Assembly (NCBI GenBank): GCA_963969495.1
Contig: OZ018328.1
Location: 8,881,468-8,945,467 of the forward strand
Length of the DNA stretch: 64,000 bases
Source of the DNA: Ceratothoa steindachneri
Taxonomy: Eukaryota > Arthropoda > Malacostraca > Isopoda > Cymothoidae
Reading direction: 5' to 3'
In this document: in pieces, positions 9,429 through 21,423 of the stretch
Layout of the letters: every line of letters begins with the position of its first letter
Position numbering within the stretch: the first letter of the stretch is position 1
Notes under the pieces: generated by a model
What the model saw: only the letters and a program-made list of their open reading frames with translations
Database searches by the model: none
What the model was told of the DNA's origin: nothing
Program-made: the position numbers and the translations under genes

Positions 9429-11484
9429 CTAACAGATAAAATCCCTCCCCCAAGACCTAAACGATTTACCAATGCCTACAATTGTTTTTGTAGCCGCTTC
9501 ACAAAGGTTAGAGTTATATAGAGTGAAACGCTTTGAAAGTTTTATATTGCCGGTAATGCAAAGATGAACATCACATCTACCTAATTTGAAAACTAGTTTG
9601 GCCTGACATCCAGGATTCTTGCACCTTTGTCTTGCCACAACCTTTAGCAGATGATGGCATCCATCAGTCCTAACTGATTTATTAGGTATAGGCTTAGTTG
9701 CATGTCCCAAATTTCTCTTCTGGGTAAACCTATCATCAGCATTGGAACTTGAGGGTCTACCCTTTGAAGCATCTTTTCTTTCTTTTACTTCTAGCACCAA
9801 GGACTCTGCAATATGTATTCATTTTAAATTTTTGTAAGTTACTTCTTTTCTTCTGCGGCACTTTTTTATATACGCTCCATGAATTTATTACCACCATGTC
9901 CAGTAAATGAAAAAAAATGGATACAACCTTATAGATCTGATGTTGATTCTATAGAGAGTAATCAGAGAATCTAAGATATCTACCACTCTCATGAATGAAT
10001 CTTAGTTCTTAACAATATTTGGCATTGGGATATTGACTATATCTTTTGTAGGTTTATCATACTGTTGTCAATGAAACTGAGGCTCTGCAAAAGAATATGA
10101 TGAAATCAAATTCACAGCGCTAGGGTCGTACCATTTCACTACTCTATTGTTGCACCTTCTATTGTTGTTTCTTTTTCTTCAAGTGATCTTCTTCCTTTTC
10201 CTCCGAAGTCCTTATCCTTGATTAGTTCAATACCAGGCAAGTGATTTGCTTCGAAAGCTCCTAAACAATATATCTGTGTTTTGGCTAGGGTAAGGATGAG
10301 GGGAATGGATGTAAACCAGTTGTCGAAATAGAGCTGATGATTCCTCCCACTTGGTATGCAACTTGCCAGCTGAAAAACAATATTAGAACTCTCTCCTAAG
10401 TCTGGCTGATCACAAACTGACTGAATTTTTCTGTGTAAACTTTAAAATTATGCACTAAACCATGGGTATCTTATAGAAGAAATCCCTTTATAACCCCACA
10501 TATGAGGTTTGTTTGGAAGATAATGTCTTAGATTTTAGCGTCCTTTGAAAGGAATCATATTTTCAACTATACAGAGCTTGTGGTCCAATGGGATGGAATT
10601 GAATCCTTATTTCAAAATTGAAATAACCGGTCTTATTTTGTACAGTTTTTCAAACTAGGGGTCATTTCTATCAGGTATATTGCTATTATCATAATAATGC
10701 AAATTTTCTTTTATAGCCTCCCATCTATCTGTACTGAAGGTGCTAAGAAGTATATTCGTGACAATTTCTCCCCTCCAGTACATTTTTGAGTTGGACAGTT
10801 TGATAATTGACATCCACATGAGTGACCCAATAAATTGTTCTAGATCCTTTCGAGCGAGGCCGAAATCTTTATTTGGATTCTGATGTGTGCAATATAAATT
10901 TGACTGTTCCAAAATCAATTTCAGCAAATCCTCCGTTAAAGATTGACGGAAGTAAACTATAGGATAACGAATTTCTACTACCTCATCTTCCTCTGGGCTA
11001 TGTAAATCTGCCCATTCTGGAACATTGACCAGGGAATCTTTTCCACCTGTCCGAGTTGCATTCAAATCATAGTTCATAAGGATATTGGGATTTGGTTCTT
11101 CTTCGCTTTCACTTCGAGAATCATGACCAATTTCTGAATCTGGAAAAATATGTAAATATGTAGTGTTAGTTGAATGTGTGTCCTTAAATGTGTAAGTAAG
11201 AGGTGAAAACAAGCTAATCGGGTTTCGCACAAAATTGAGATAATACAGTAAACTAAATTATAGCTTATGACAGTATGGTGTAGTATTAGCTAATGGACAT
11301 AAATAGAACAAAACGGTGCATGATAAAAAGAAATACTTGAATTATTGTCAACCTCTTCATCTGATTCACCTTCTTTCTCTATTGCCGTTTCTTCCCGTTT
11401 CGCAGGCCCTCTAAAACCATAAAAATTGACAAACTCCATTCTATAGGTCCTAACAAATTTAGAGGTACTTACCCAAGTGGACAT
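9429..11484 (-). pseudogene. piggyBac-type (PGBD-like) transposase pseudogene
   Basis: Read on the minus strand, 11230-10655 encodes a piggyBac N-terminal block (YPIVYFRQSLTEDLLKLI, SNLYCTHQNPNKDFG, LEQFIGSLMWMSI). Next come NMIPFKGR and a LPNKPHMWGYKG-like stretch near 10600-10490, then LYFDNWFTSIPLILTLAKTQ near 10360-10280, then KWYDPSAVNLISS, MRVVDILDSLITLYRI and AESLVLEVK. It closes with a Cys-rich tail (RCKNPGCQAKLVF and CDVHLCI) at about 9640-9560. A possible first exon (11484-11337) joins the second through a 197-bp intron, 11336-11140: donor CAA|GTATTT, acceptor TTTCCAG, frame kept. Stops and frameshifts interrupt the middle. The element ends were not found. Confidence 0.85.
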
Positions 11485-13330
11485 TTTGGTAGCACAAACT
11501 CTAACTCTACAAGTTCATTTTTCGTCTTTGTTTATATCACAAGAAAAGATCTATATTTTGGGGCAATTATCATTGGTACAAAGGTAAGTTTAATGTGATA
11601 TACCAATATTTGCCACGAATTTCTCCACTATAAGAAATACTTGACAACTGAATGCTTTATAACGTTTTCATTTGGAGGGAATTAAGAAAATCGTACTCGC
11701 CCAAAGGGTGTTTTGCGAACATCTCGTTTCTCTATAATGAGCGTAAAAGTTGTTTTTGAAAATTGTTTCCGAAATTTTTTTTTGAAAATTTGTAATGGGA
11801 CTAGTTGGAAGCAACTAGTATTCTTAGAAATCAAAGTTACCTGCATTTTTACTTCTTAGCAATGTTTAAAGATGTGGGTAGGAAATAATAATCAATTAAA
11901 ACTAAACAAAATTTTAGAAAGTATCTCTAATAAATATGTTCTCACATTTTTTAATACTAATAACTTCGCCATATTTTCAATCTCTGAATTCCGTACTCTA
12001 TTTATAAACCTTCTATGTAATTGTTTTTGTAAAGTTTGATCATTAGATATAGCAAAGTTGAATAGTAATTAGACTTAATTATTAATGATCACACAATATA
12101 TAAGCGTATTTAAACTCATTTTCAGACACTCAGATTATTCTTGGAGAAATAAAATTCTTTGGTCTCTGCTTACTAAACTTTAAGAAAAGTCTAAAGATAC
12201 AAAGTTAAATTTGTCAAGAAAACTAAATATACAACAAAATCAGATGAATCTCGATTACCTTCGTAAATTTTAGGTGGTTGTTCTCAAGAGGTCAAGAGGT
12301 AAGTTGTGAATTCTACTTCAACAAGTTAAATCGTCTCTCTTTTTTCATTTTAATAAAAAGGCAAGATTATTGAAATAAGATTCATCCGAGTTAGGGAGTC
12401 CGGAGTGACATATGCCACTGTTCGGTTATTTAATACCAAGTAGCAAAAATGAGAAATGGCAGACTGGTTCGCCGCTTATATCGGTGGCATGTCAATAAAA
12501 CAGGCAAAGGTTCCATTTAGCATTTATTTCACCCAGTACGGGTTGATATTATCCATTAGCACTTATTCTCCTACGTGTAATCAGTTCATAGGACCTAACA
12601 GAGTCCATATAAGATACGTAAATGTTCATTAAAGGCAAAGTTTTTTGTTAATTATCTAGAAAAATGGGCTAATAAAAGGAGATAGGGTGTAGTCGGTAAC
12701 GACAGGAGCAGGAATCAAGTTGGTTGGAATCTAATAAATAAAATTTAGGACTTTATAACAGCCGCCTCAAAATACTTGAGGGTGCTTTATTTTTAAAAGG
12801 TGAGTCACTTTTCATAATTACCATGGGCAAATTGCTGCACAAAATTAATTGAACTAAATCGTTTTGCATGGTATTTGTCTTGGAATTTTGATACCCTCGT
12901 GGTAGTTTATCTTTGCCAACTTAATTTGGGGTTTGGTGATCTTAACAAGCTAATTTTTAGATGGTGATATTTAAAACTTTCAGATATGTGCAAAAAAGAT
13001 AAGGATCTTACTTAATTTGAATCTGAGTATTTGGCCACGTATTTTTTCCATGCAGTTTTCCAAATCTGCTCAAACCATCAGGGAGGAGAAGCTATAAAAT
13101 TCGAAAAAAATAGGAATAAATCTAAAAATGATTTGAGATGATGTCTTAAGTCAACCCTAAGTAATTTTATATTTACTCAAATAATAGCGAACAAATGAGG
13201 GAAAGTGTAGGGAAATCGAAATCTCACCATAAAATTAATGGTCCTGTTCGGTCACCAAAATCCTCCAACCACGAGAGGTACAAATCATCAGATTTCTGGG
13301 CTGGCGAGCATAACATTGGTTAAACTGGCA
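11485..13330. other. No recognisable gene
   Basis: AT-rich DNA with stops in all frames. I see no domain, repeat array or RNA gene. The last bases, ending TGGCA, form the left flank of the gypsy composite that starts at 13331. Confidence 0.5.
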
Positions 13331-14909
13331 TGTCGTGGTATTGTTGTTGTTGTTTTATTATTATTTTTTTGTCAGAGAATTTATATTTTCAATGACTTTA
13401 GAGCGCCAGTCTGACCCTATTACTTATGAAAGACAACAATACTTCTATATTGGGTGAGTGGACTTTTTAATTACCTCATTATTGAGACAGTGTCACAGCG
13501 TTTAATCCGCTTTAAGGAGAGAGCCTGTTAAATGCGTAAAGGATCCATTGAAACACCAGAATTATCCAAAAGTAAATATATATTTTGAACTAATCAATTA
13601 ACTACGAAAAAATAAAATATTTACAATCACCTAAGAAGTTTAAAGGAGATAACCATACTTGAAATCGGACCTATTTCATAAGCTATTCATGTCCAAATCG
13701 AAATAGGCTCCAAGTAAACAAACCAATTCCTGGTTAGATATTTTATAGTGAACCTTTTAGATTAGCATTAAACTCCAATTTAAGTTTCACTCTTCTAACT
13801 GTAAATATGACTGGGTTCACTGACAATTGTCTCTACTTCAGTTAATTTGAATACCGTAATAAACTCATACTAAAGCAATACAAATATAAATGGTCATTCT
13901 GACTTACATGAAAGAAAGGATCAGGTGTTGCCGGATGTCACTAGATGGCTTTTATCGCGCTTCGTTGTATTGGAGCGGCCGATTGTAGATTTTCCACGAG
14001 ATGGGAAGGGGGTAGGGGACACGATGTTCTTTCTTTTGATATACGATTAAAAGCGGAGGGAGGAGTTGTACTCTCTGGCTCAAGGAGTGCTCTTCTGGGT
14101 GCTATTAAAGCCTTTTTGTATCCTGGTCTTCTTCGAGGGGTTGCCCGACTAGATTTTTGGGTATACGAGGAGATTTTGAATGTACCTGAAAAATTGGATC
14201 TTCCTCGGGTATTGATTCTTCTTCTCTCTCCGGTATTAATATCGCAATTTGAGAGTCACTTGGGAAATTCGTGTTTGGCACTAGGAATAATGGTCCAGCC
14301 AGGCTTCTTAATAAGCCTGTGAAGGATACTTCGTTATGGCACCGATCCAAAACGTGACGTTTCTAGGTTATTTCGAAATTAGGAAAATTATCAATCTTCT
14401 CGAACTAGGTCTCTATCGTCTCTCACCGAATAACCTTTCTATTTCCTTATGGGGCTTATTTATAGCCTAGCGACAGCCCGATCTAAGGGGGAAGGGGCGA
14501 TGCCGCATAGGGAAGAGCGAGTGGTGAGGGGAGGGTGGCACCGTGGTTCACAAGTCGGCTTCTTAATTAGAGGCACCGCCAACCGTCAACATCCTTGGTG
14601 TTCTTTTTGACTGGCACAGCTTTTTGTGGTGATTTAACCCCAGGCCTCTGGATCTCATAGGTAATTTGATCCTTTGAGCGCTACGTAATGGCCCTTGGTG
14701 GTCACCTTGGTAAAGTGGCTCGCTCCCGGCTACCTATGCAGCGGGGAGATCAAAAAGGGTTTGGGCGTTTGACTGTTATTCCGCCGGCTAACCTTCCCAC
14801 GACTCTCTTCATGTGGCTCAATTATCTTGCTTTCTCCTCAGCGGGGAGGGGGCTTTAACGTATATGTCACCTGGCTCTCGGGGAGGCTTTATGTTGTAAT
14901 TCCTCTACA
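13331..14909 (-). repeat. 3' LTR of the minus-strand gypsy element
   Basis: It matches the second copy from TCGTGGTATTGTT (13332; second copy 16751) to TTTATGTTGTA (near 14889; second copy 25161). The part next to the outer edge, about 13380-13640, is almost identical in the two copies. From about 13650 onward substitutions and indels are frequent. Open frames here (13945-14322 plus, 14105-14350 minus) overlap antisense, have no domain, and are broken in the other copy, so they are not called as genes. Confidence 0.85.
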
Positions 14910-15194
14910 TTTACCTCAGTCCTAAGAAATTAACGGGGGAGGGGGTTATTCCTGTCCGACGCTTACAATAATGCACAAAGGTAACTTACTGAACACTATA
15001 TTATACAATAAACTGAGAGTTCACTAGGAAATGTCTCAATAACGTTTGCACCTGACCTTACCTTAATGCCTACATTACTGTCTCAGCTTAGGAGATTCTT
15101 ATCTACAATTAGGGAGTCACTCGCCTCTTCTTAATTACAACTCTAACGCTTTACAATTAACATTACACTTAAAATATATTAGTCGGCCTACACC
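14910..15194 (-). other. Untranslated tail between pol stop and 3' LTR
   Basis: Noncoding. On the minus strand the pol frame stops at 15192-15194, and only about 285 bp separate it from the LTR. That leaves no room for an integrase domain after RNase H unless it was deleted. A weak purine-rich stretch lies next to the LTR edge. Confidence 0.5.
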
Positions 15195-15340
15195 TTAGCT
15201 TTCGACAGGATTCCGACTTAACAAGTCAGCCACACAATAGTCGGACCCTTTTATATAAGTAATATTCAAATAGTGCGCTATCACCAATACTTTACCGCGC
15301 CTGAGTCGGCCGTTCGGGTTATTGAGTCTACCCAAGTATG
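15195..15340 (-). pseudogene. Gypsy RNase H C-terminal remnant
   Basis: The minus frame from 15488 to 15195 ends with GRLNNPNGRLRRGK, NITYIKGSDYCVADLLSR and NPVES then stop. This is the typical C-terminus of Ty3/gypsy RNase H, where the recognition strand ends in IKGSxNxVADxLSR. The N-terminal half of the 97-codon frame does not resemble pol and is probably past a deletion junction. With the gag-like region upstream, this shows an internally deleted provirus-like copy. Confidence 0.75.
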
Positions 15341-15699
15341 TCATTAAATGGTACTGGTATTTCAACCTACTCGAATTACGCTTCTTATGGTACTTGACTA
15401 ACTTTAAACAGACCCTTATTTCTAGAGCGGCTTGTTGCAGTGGGGCATAATTGATGGGAGCGTGATTCCTATAATTCTTTTTTATCAATGTACACTGGTC
15501 GATCGAGTCTGGGTTCGATCTAATTGGTTCGGAAACAATTTTCCTTACCGGATCGTTAATGGGCGTGAAGTTTTAGCGGTAACTCCGGGGACGCTTCGTT
15601 CTGGGGAAAGACTAATGGGGGTAAGGGATATTCATCATCCGCGTCTACCATCTGACTCAATTTACTTCAGTACACCACAGAAAAATAGTTCGCTATAAT
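15341..15699 (-). other. Unassigned interior of the gypsy element
   Basis: Sequence between the RNase H remnant and the gag-like region. Minus-strand frames hold stops and no domain I can name, though part may derive from gag or protease. The 88-codon plus-strand frame at 15432-15698 has no recognisable similarity. Confidence 0.4.
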
Positions 15700-16690
15700 C
15701 CCATTTGACTGGGTTCTCCTCGTAGGTTCTTACTGAGGTACTCCTGCTTGTACCTCATCCCTACATACTTCTTCTATCGTTACCCCATTTGGCTGGGTTT
15801 CCATCGATGGTCCTTTCCTAGGTCCAGGCCGAGCTAAAACTTCCTCGACCTCCATCGCGAGCATTCTATCTTTTTCTTCGCTCTCTTCTCTTTCAGCTTA
15901 AGCAAGTTCTCTTTCCCTCTGTATGCTTCTTTCTTCTACTTCTTTTTTATCTTTATTCTTCTTTCTTCTGACTCTATTTCCCTCTTTATTCTTCTATCCT
16001 CGGTTTCTCTTTCCGCTTTCGCTAGTTCTCTTTCCCTCAGTATTCTTCTTTCTTCTTCTACTATTTTTATCTTTATTCTTCTTTCTTTATCTTCTCTTTC
16101 TAACTTTATTCTTAATTCTTCTGCTTCGCTTTTCAACTGTATTATTCTTCGGTTTGTTTTACATCCCCTTGATATTCTTTTTTATTTTGCTTCTATTTTC
16201 CACTGTTTTTTGTCTTGTCTTTTTCTGTCCATCCGTATTTTCATATCTTCGTATTCTCTTTTCCCCTCTCTTCTTATTTCTTAAATTTTTCTATCAGACT
16301 GTATTATTTCTCCTTCTTCTCTTCCCAAATCTCTTCTTTCTTCTTTGCTTTCTATTCTCAGTTCTGCCGTCACGTAGTCATTCATCTCTTTGCCTTCAAT
16401 TCTCAGACTTTGGGCTTGTTGGTATAATCTTTCTACCGGATCCATTTTGTGTTTGTCCGTCGACTTTTTCTTGCTGTACTCTCAGGTACTTACGCCGCCA
16501 CTCAATAGGTAGCGCGCAGCCTAACTTACCCTTAATCCCACTACTATGCTGATTGTAATACCACTCCGACAACAAATTTACCACTTGGCCTAACAATTAC
16601 CTTCAGATTGTTTGCACCCCTAACTTTACCAATTTTCCTCTCGTCAATTATTCTATTTTTCCTGGTATTCCATTTAGGTGTTGGCTCTTC
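15700..16690 (-). pseudogene. gag: Gag-like region with charged coiled coil
   Basis: On the minus strand from about 16600, frames read LLSEWYYNQHSSGIK, then DPVERLYQQAQSLRIEGKEM, AELRIESKEERRDLGREE and, in 16136-15936, KSEAEELRIKLEREDKERRI with more Glu/Arg/Lys/Ile heptads. Such a highly charged coiled coil is common at the start of gag in arthropod and mollusc Ty3/gypsy elements. Its place just inside the 5' LTR fits. Stops and frameshifts break it. The complementary plus strand is pyrimidine-rich and gives a Phe/Leu-rich 209-codon frame (15923-16552), which I regard as the antisense shadow. Confidence 0.6.
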
Positions 16691-16749
16691 CTTAATTAGA
16701 CGCTACTGGGTTCTTTCTAATAAAAACCTACAGAACTAAAACCACTTTG

Positions 16750-17644
16750 GTCGTGGTATTGTTACTGTTGCGATATTATTCTTTTTTTGTCAGAGAATTT
16801 ATATGTTGAATGACTTTAGAGCGCCAGTCTGACCCTATTACTTATGAAAGACAACAATACTTCTATATTGGGTGAGTGGACTTTTTAATTACCTCATTAT
16901 TGAGACAGTGTCACAGCGTTTAATCCGCTTTAAGGAGAGAGCCTGTTAAATGCGTAAAGGATCCATTGAAACACCAGAATTATCCAAAAGTAAATATATA
17001 TTTTGAACTAATCAATTAACTACGAAAAAATAAAATATTTACAATCACCTAAGAAGTTTAACGGAGATAACCATACTTGAAACCAGGCCTATTTCAGAAG
17101 CTACTCATGTCCAAATCGAAATAGGCTCCAAGTAAACAAATCAATTGCCTATTAGTTATTTTATAGTGACCCTTTTAGATTAGCATTAAACTCCAATTTA
17201 AGTTTCACTCTTCTAACTGTAAATATGACTGGGTTCACTGACAATTGTCTCTACTTCAGTTAATTTGAGTACCGTAATAAACTCATACTAAAGCAATACA
17301 AATATAAATGGTCATTCTGACTTACATGAAAGAAAGGATCGGGGGTTGCCGGATGTCACTAGATGGATTTCATCGCGCTTCGTTGTGTTGGGGCGGCCGA
17401 TTGTAGATTTCCACGAGATGGGAGGGGGGTAACGGAAACGATTCCAATTCTTCGGATTAACGTTAAAAAGTGAAGGAAGGAGTTGTACTCTCAGGCTCAA
17501 GGAGTGCTCTTTGGGACGCTCTTTAATCCTTTTTGTATCATGCTCTTCTTTGAGGTGTTGCCTAACTGGCTTTTTGGGTATACGAGGATCTTCCTTGGGT
17601 ATTGATTCTTCTTCTCTCCCCGTTATTAAGATCGCAATTTGAAA
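16750..17644 (-). repeat. 5' LTR, left part (interrupted)
   Basis: Direct copy of 13331-14250, ending at ATCGCAATTTGAAA where LINE A begins. The matching point in the intact LTR is GCAATTTGAGAGTCACTT near 14240. TTGAAA at 17639-17644 is repeated at 24465-24470 and is the likely target-site duplication of LINE A. Confidence 0.85.
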
Positions 17645-17745
17645 CAACAAGGAGTAACAACAAGGAAAGAAGGTACCCTAGGAGACCTTACTGTCCATTC
17701 AAAGAGGGTACCATTGGACTTGCAATCGAGCGGGCACAAGGCTGC

Positions 17746-20560
17746 TCAATTGTTTTGCGTCCCTAAACGGCCACTTTTCAAGACCTTGTCTAGTCTTGCC
17801 TTGAACTGGTCAACAGATTCACTGTTAACAACTTCCACTGGAAGTGCGTTCCACTTACCGCAGATACTGTAGGTGAAAAAATTTCCACACAGATTGCGGT
17901 TGTAACGCTTCAGTTCAAGTTTGAAGCCGTGATTGCGCGTTCTGTTCTCACTCAGTGTGAAAATATCCCGGTAGTCAACATTGTCGAACCCTCGAAGTAT
18001 TTTGAAAACTTCGATGAGCTGACCACGCAGTCTACGGGTTTCCAGCGAGAACAGATCTAATTCCCTTAGTCTATCCTCATAACTTTTATGTCGGATAGAG
18101 GGAATCAGCTTGGTTGCCCTGGCTTGTACGCGTTCCAATCTCGCGATGTCCTTTCGCAATGAAGGACTCCAAAATTGTACGGCATACTCCAGGTGCGGTC
18201 GGACAAGTGAGTTGTACAGGCACAGTACAATCTCCTGGTTCCGATAACCAAACTGGCGCTTAATATAGCCTAGCATCCTTTGGGCCTTTTTCTCCGCCTC
18301 AATGCACTGTTTCGAGAACTTGAGGTCACTAGTGATTGTTACACCCAAGTCCTTCTCAGTGTCCGTGGATTCCATAGCAGTGCCCTTAAGGATATACTGA
18401 GATTGGGGGTTTCTGTGGCCGATATGCATCACTTTGCATTTGCCCACGTTAAAAGGCATTTGCCACGTGTCCGACCACTCCCCAATCTTCCCAAGATCTT
18501 CTTGCAGGCGGGCAGTATTTCCATCCTTTGCAAGGTTCATACCAAGCTTGGTATCATCGGCAAATTTGGAAATCTTGGCAACCATGTCACCGTTTATGTC
18601 GTTGACGTAGATGATGAATAGTAGTGGTCCCAAGACAGAACCTTGAGGCACCCCGCTAGTAACGGGCACCCACTCAGAAGACTGTCCATTTACCACCACC
18701 CGTTGCCGTCTGCCACTTAGCCAGTTCTTGATCCAGCCGGCTACCTTTCCATCTATGCCAAGCGCTCGCACTTTCCGGAGAAGGCGGCGGTGTGGTACCT
18801 TATCAAAGGCTTTCTGAAAGTCTAGGTAGACCACATCCACCGCCTTGTCCCGATCGTGCTCACTGAAAACGAAGTGGAAGAATTCCACAAGGTTCGTCAG
18901 GCATGACCGTTGCCTTCGGAAGCCGTGCTGGGAACTCCTCAGTAGCAGGTTTGACTCTAAATACGACGTCACTTTGTCCACCATGATGCTTTCCATGAGT
19001 TTACCGACTATCCAAGTCAGACTGATAGGTCGGTAGTTCGACGGTTGGTTACGGTCTCCGTTCTTGAAGATAGGAGTCACCTCCGCCTCACGCCAGTCTC
19101 TAGGAACGCATTTGGTCCGGATTGACATGTTAAAGATAGCGCACAGATGTCGTGATACTTCATCGCAAACTTCCTTTTACACTTTAGGTAGAAATCCGTC
19201 CGGTCCAGCGGACTTATTCGTCTTTAGGTCAGCGATCTCTTTCTTTATTTCTCCTTCGGTGAAGTCCATTGCCTCTAGCTTTTCCCCTGAGCAGGAATCC
19301 GTCGGCTGGGGAATGGGACCACACTCTTCAGTAAACACTGAAGAGAAGTAGTCGTTGAGGAGGTTAGCATTTTCTGCATCTGAATGCTTTAATGTCCCCT
19401 CCTCATTCCTCAAAGGGCCAATCGTTCGACGGATTGGTTTACGGCTGTTCACATATCCAAAATCTCCTTGGGATTCTCTTTATAGAGTCTCGCCACTCGG
19501 AGTTCTTCAGACCGTTTAGCCGCCCTTATGCTGGACTTCACTCTCCTGGCTAGCCTCCGGTATTTGTCAAAGTCACCCGAGATCTTCGATTGCCGGTACA
19601 CATTTCTCTTCTCCCTAAGCAGTTGGCCGATTTCTCGATTAAACCACTTAGGTTGAACAGAAGACAGACGGGAGCATTTCAGAGGGATGAAACGCGATTG
19701 AAGACTCATGAATGTGGTTTTGAAACTATTCCACGAGTCTTCAACGGCGTCGCACACTTCTAGCCTCACGTCAGTCAGTCCAGCTCAAAGGCTTGCAAAG
19801 TCTGCTCTTCTCAAGTCAAGTTTCTTTGATTGACTGGCAACAGACCTTACCTTCGGGATCTTGACGCTAAATCTAACTAGCTGGTGATCACTGCCACCGA
19901 GCTCTTCGCCTACAGAGATATCCTCAACGATATCATCCTCAGAGGTGAAGACCAAGTCGAGGATATTGTCTCCTCTCGTCGGTTCTCTGACCCATTGAGT
20001 GAGGAACTCGTTGTTGGCGAACTCCAGGAGTAGCGCGCTCTCGCCACAGGCTGCTCTGGTTTCCCAGTCAACTTGGCTGTTGAAATCGCCCATAACGATG
20101 CACACTCTGCCTTGAAACAGCTCACCCAGCAGCTGGTACAGTTCCCTGTCCTTCTCAACGGGTTGGGAAGGGGGTCTGTAAAGCAGCAGGGTTCTGTATC
20201 TGACAGGACCGATCTCTAGGTCAACGCCTAGGAGCTCGTGGTCAGATATAACGTTGGAGTTCGTAGATTTGATTGTATCCTTGACATACAACATTACAAC
20301 GCCACCCTCTCTGTCTGGCCTATCTTTGTGGAAGAGTTGGTAACCAGGAACCGTGAATTCGCCTTCAAAGTCTCGGGTTGAGGTTTTTATCCACAATTCT
20401 GTTATGGCTACCATTTCGGGTTCTTCCGTCGCTACGAGGCCACGGAGCTCAGGAAACTTGTTCCTGATTGACCTCGCATTGAACAGAAGAACTTTCAGGG
20501 AGTCCCCTAATGTAGGACTCCCTATACTCTTCCGTCTTCCAGCTTCTTGTTTGTCGCGGT
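17746..20560 (-). pseudogene. LINE A ORF2: APE endonuclease and reverse transcriptase
   Basis: Read from 20560 down. The endonuclease starts LKVLLFNARSIRNKFPEL, then EMVAITELWI, YRPPSQPVEKDRELYQ, VMGDFNSQVDW, EPTRGDNILDLVFT and GGSDHQLVRF (catalytic GDFN and SDH blocks intact). After a single in-frame stop at 19785-19787 comes the linker (PKWFNREIGQLLREKRNVYR), one frameshift near 19450, KTNKSAGPDGFLPKV, and another single stop near 19174-19176. The RT then runs uninterrupted from 19128: YRPISLTWIVGKLMES, SQHGFRRQRSCLTNL, DFQKAFDKVPHRRLL, TSGVPQGSVLGPLLFIIY, KFADDTKLG, HLEYAVQFW. It ends at 17746. Only two stops and one frameshift suggest a fairly young copy. CR1-type by its motifs. Confidence 0.9.
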
Positions 20561-20614
20561 GGCACCATTTTTGATAACCTCCGAGAAGGTTGTTTGGGGA
20601 GTGACTCGGGTGTA

Positions 20615-21415
20615 CTAGCGTACGTCCGCCTTGCCAATGGGCTGGACACTCCTTTGGGTGCGCTCCACGACATCCTGGATGAGGTTGGCTAGGAACGCCC
20701 TGCCCTTAAAGGAGAGGTGCACCCCGTCCCTTTGGTAGAGGTCTTTTTTACCATAGAATACGGCGTACGGGTCCACAAAAAAGACACCCTCAGCCGTACA
20801 GAGGTCTGCAAGGCGCCTGTTTAGCGACATGTTCCTCAAGTGGGCAGTCCGGCTTGGACTCCACCTGCGGGAGCATCCCCACCACGACGCGTCTGCGGGT
20901 TTTCAATCCACAGTCGTCGACAGCGCCCATAACTGTCCTCATAATCTCACCTGTAGGGCCTACCCTACCTCCTCTGAGGTAGAGGTCGTTGCCACTTACC
21001 ATAAGGGCAACGACTGAAGTTTCTGAAATCTGAGACTTCTCGGCCTCAGCTCTTACCTGCTTATTCCCACAGCCTGGAATGCAGCTCACCTTAACGTTTG
21101 TGCGAAGGCGGGCCGCTAGCAGGGGCTTTTGACCCCGTGCTTGAGAATCACCAATAAGGGTGACTCTTGCACATTTGTCTGCGGACGACTTAGTCTTTCC
21201 TTTCGGAGGCGACTTGCCGCTTTCCTCTTGTATCTCTAATTTTTTTTCTTCTTCTTCTTATTCTTCCTCTTATTCTTCTTCTTGACTTCCTTTGTTATCT
21301 CTTCGTTTGTTTCCCGTTTCTCTTCTTCTGCTTCTGCTTTCTCTTCTTCTGTTTCCAGTTTCTTTTCTTCTCTTTCTACTTTCTCTTCTTCTCCTTTTAC
21401 TTTCTCTTCTTCTCT
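20615..21415 (-). pseudogene. LINE A ORF1 remnant with SGNH-type esterase domain
   Basis: On the minus strand 21415-21240 encodes a Glu/Lys-rich tract (VEREEEKVKGEEEK type). Then near 21180-21150 comes RVTLIGDSQARGQKPLLAAR, whose GDS is the block I nucleophile motif of SGNH hydrolases. VVALMVSGNDLYLRGGRVG gives the Gly and GND block, and after a frameshift near 20840 DGVHLSFKGRAFLANL gives the catalytic Asp-x-x-His block. All four signature residues are visible. Esterase domains in ORF1 are established for CR1-type LINEs. Frameshifts near 21230 and 20840 break the frame. Confidence 0.8.
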
Positions 21416-21423
21416 TTCTACTT

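Noticed and set aside
15923..16552. 209-codon Phe/Leu-rich plus-strand ORF resembling a multi-pass membrane protein
   Set aside because: It is antisense to a Glu/Arg/Lys coiled-coil gag-like region; the hydrophobic translation follows from the pyrimidine-rich complement.
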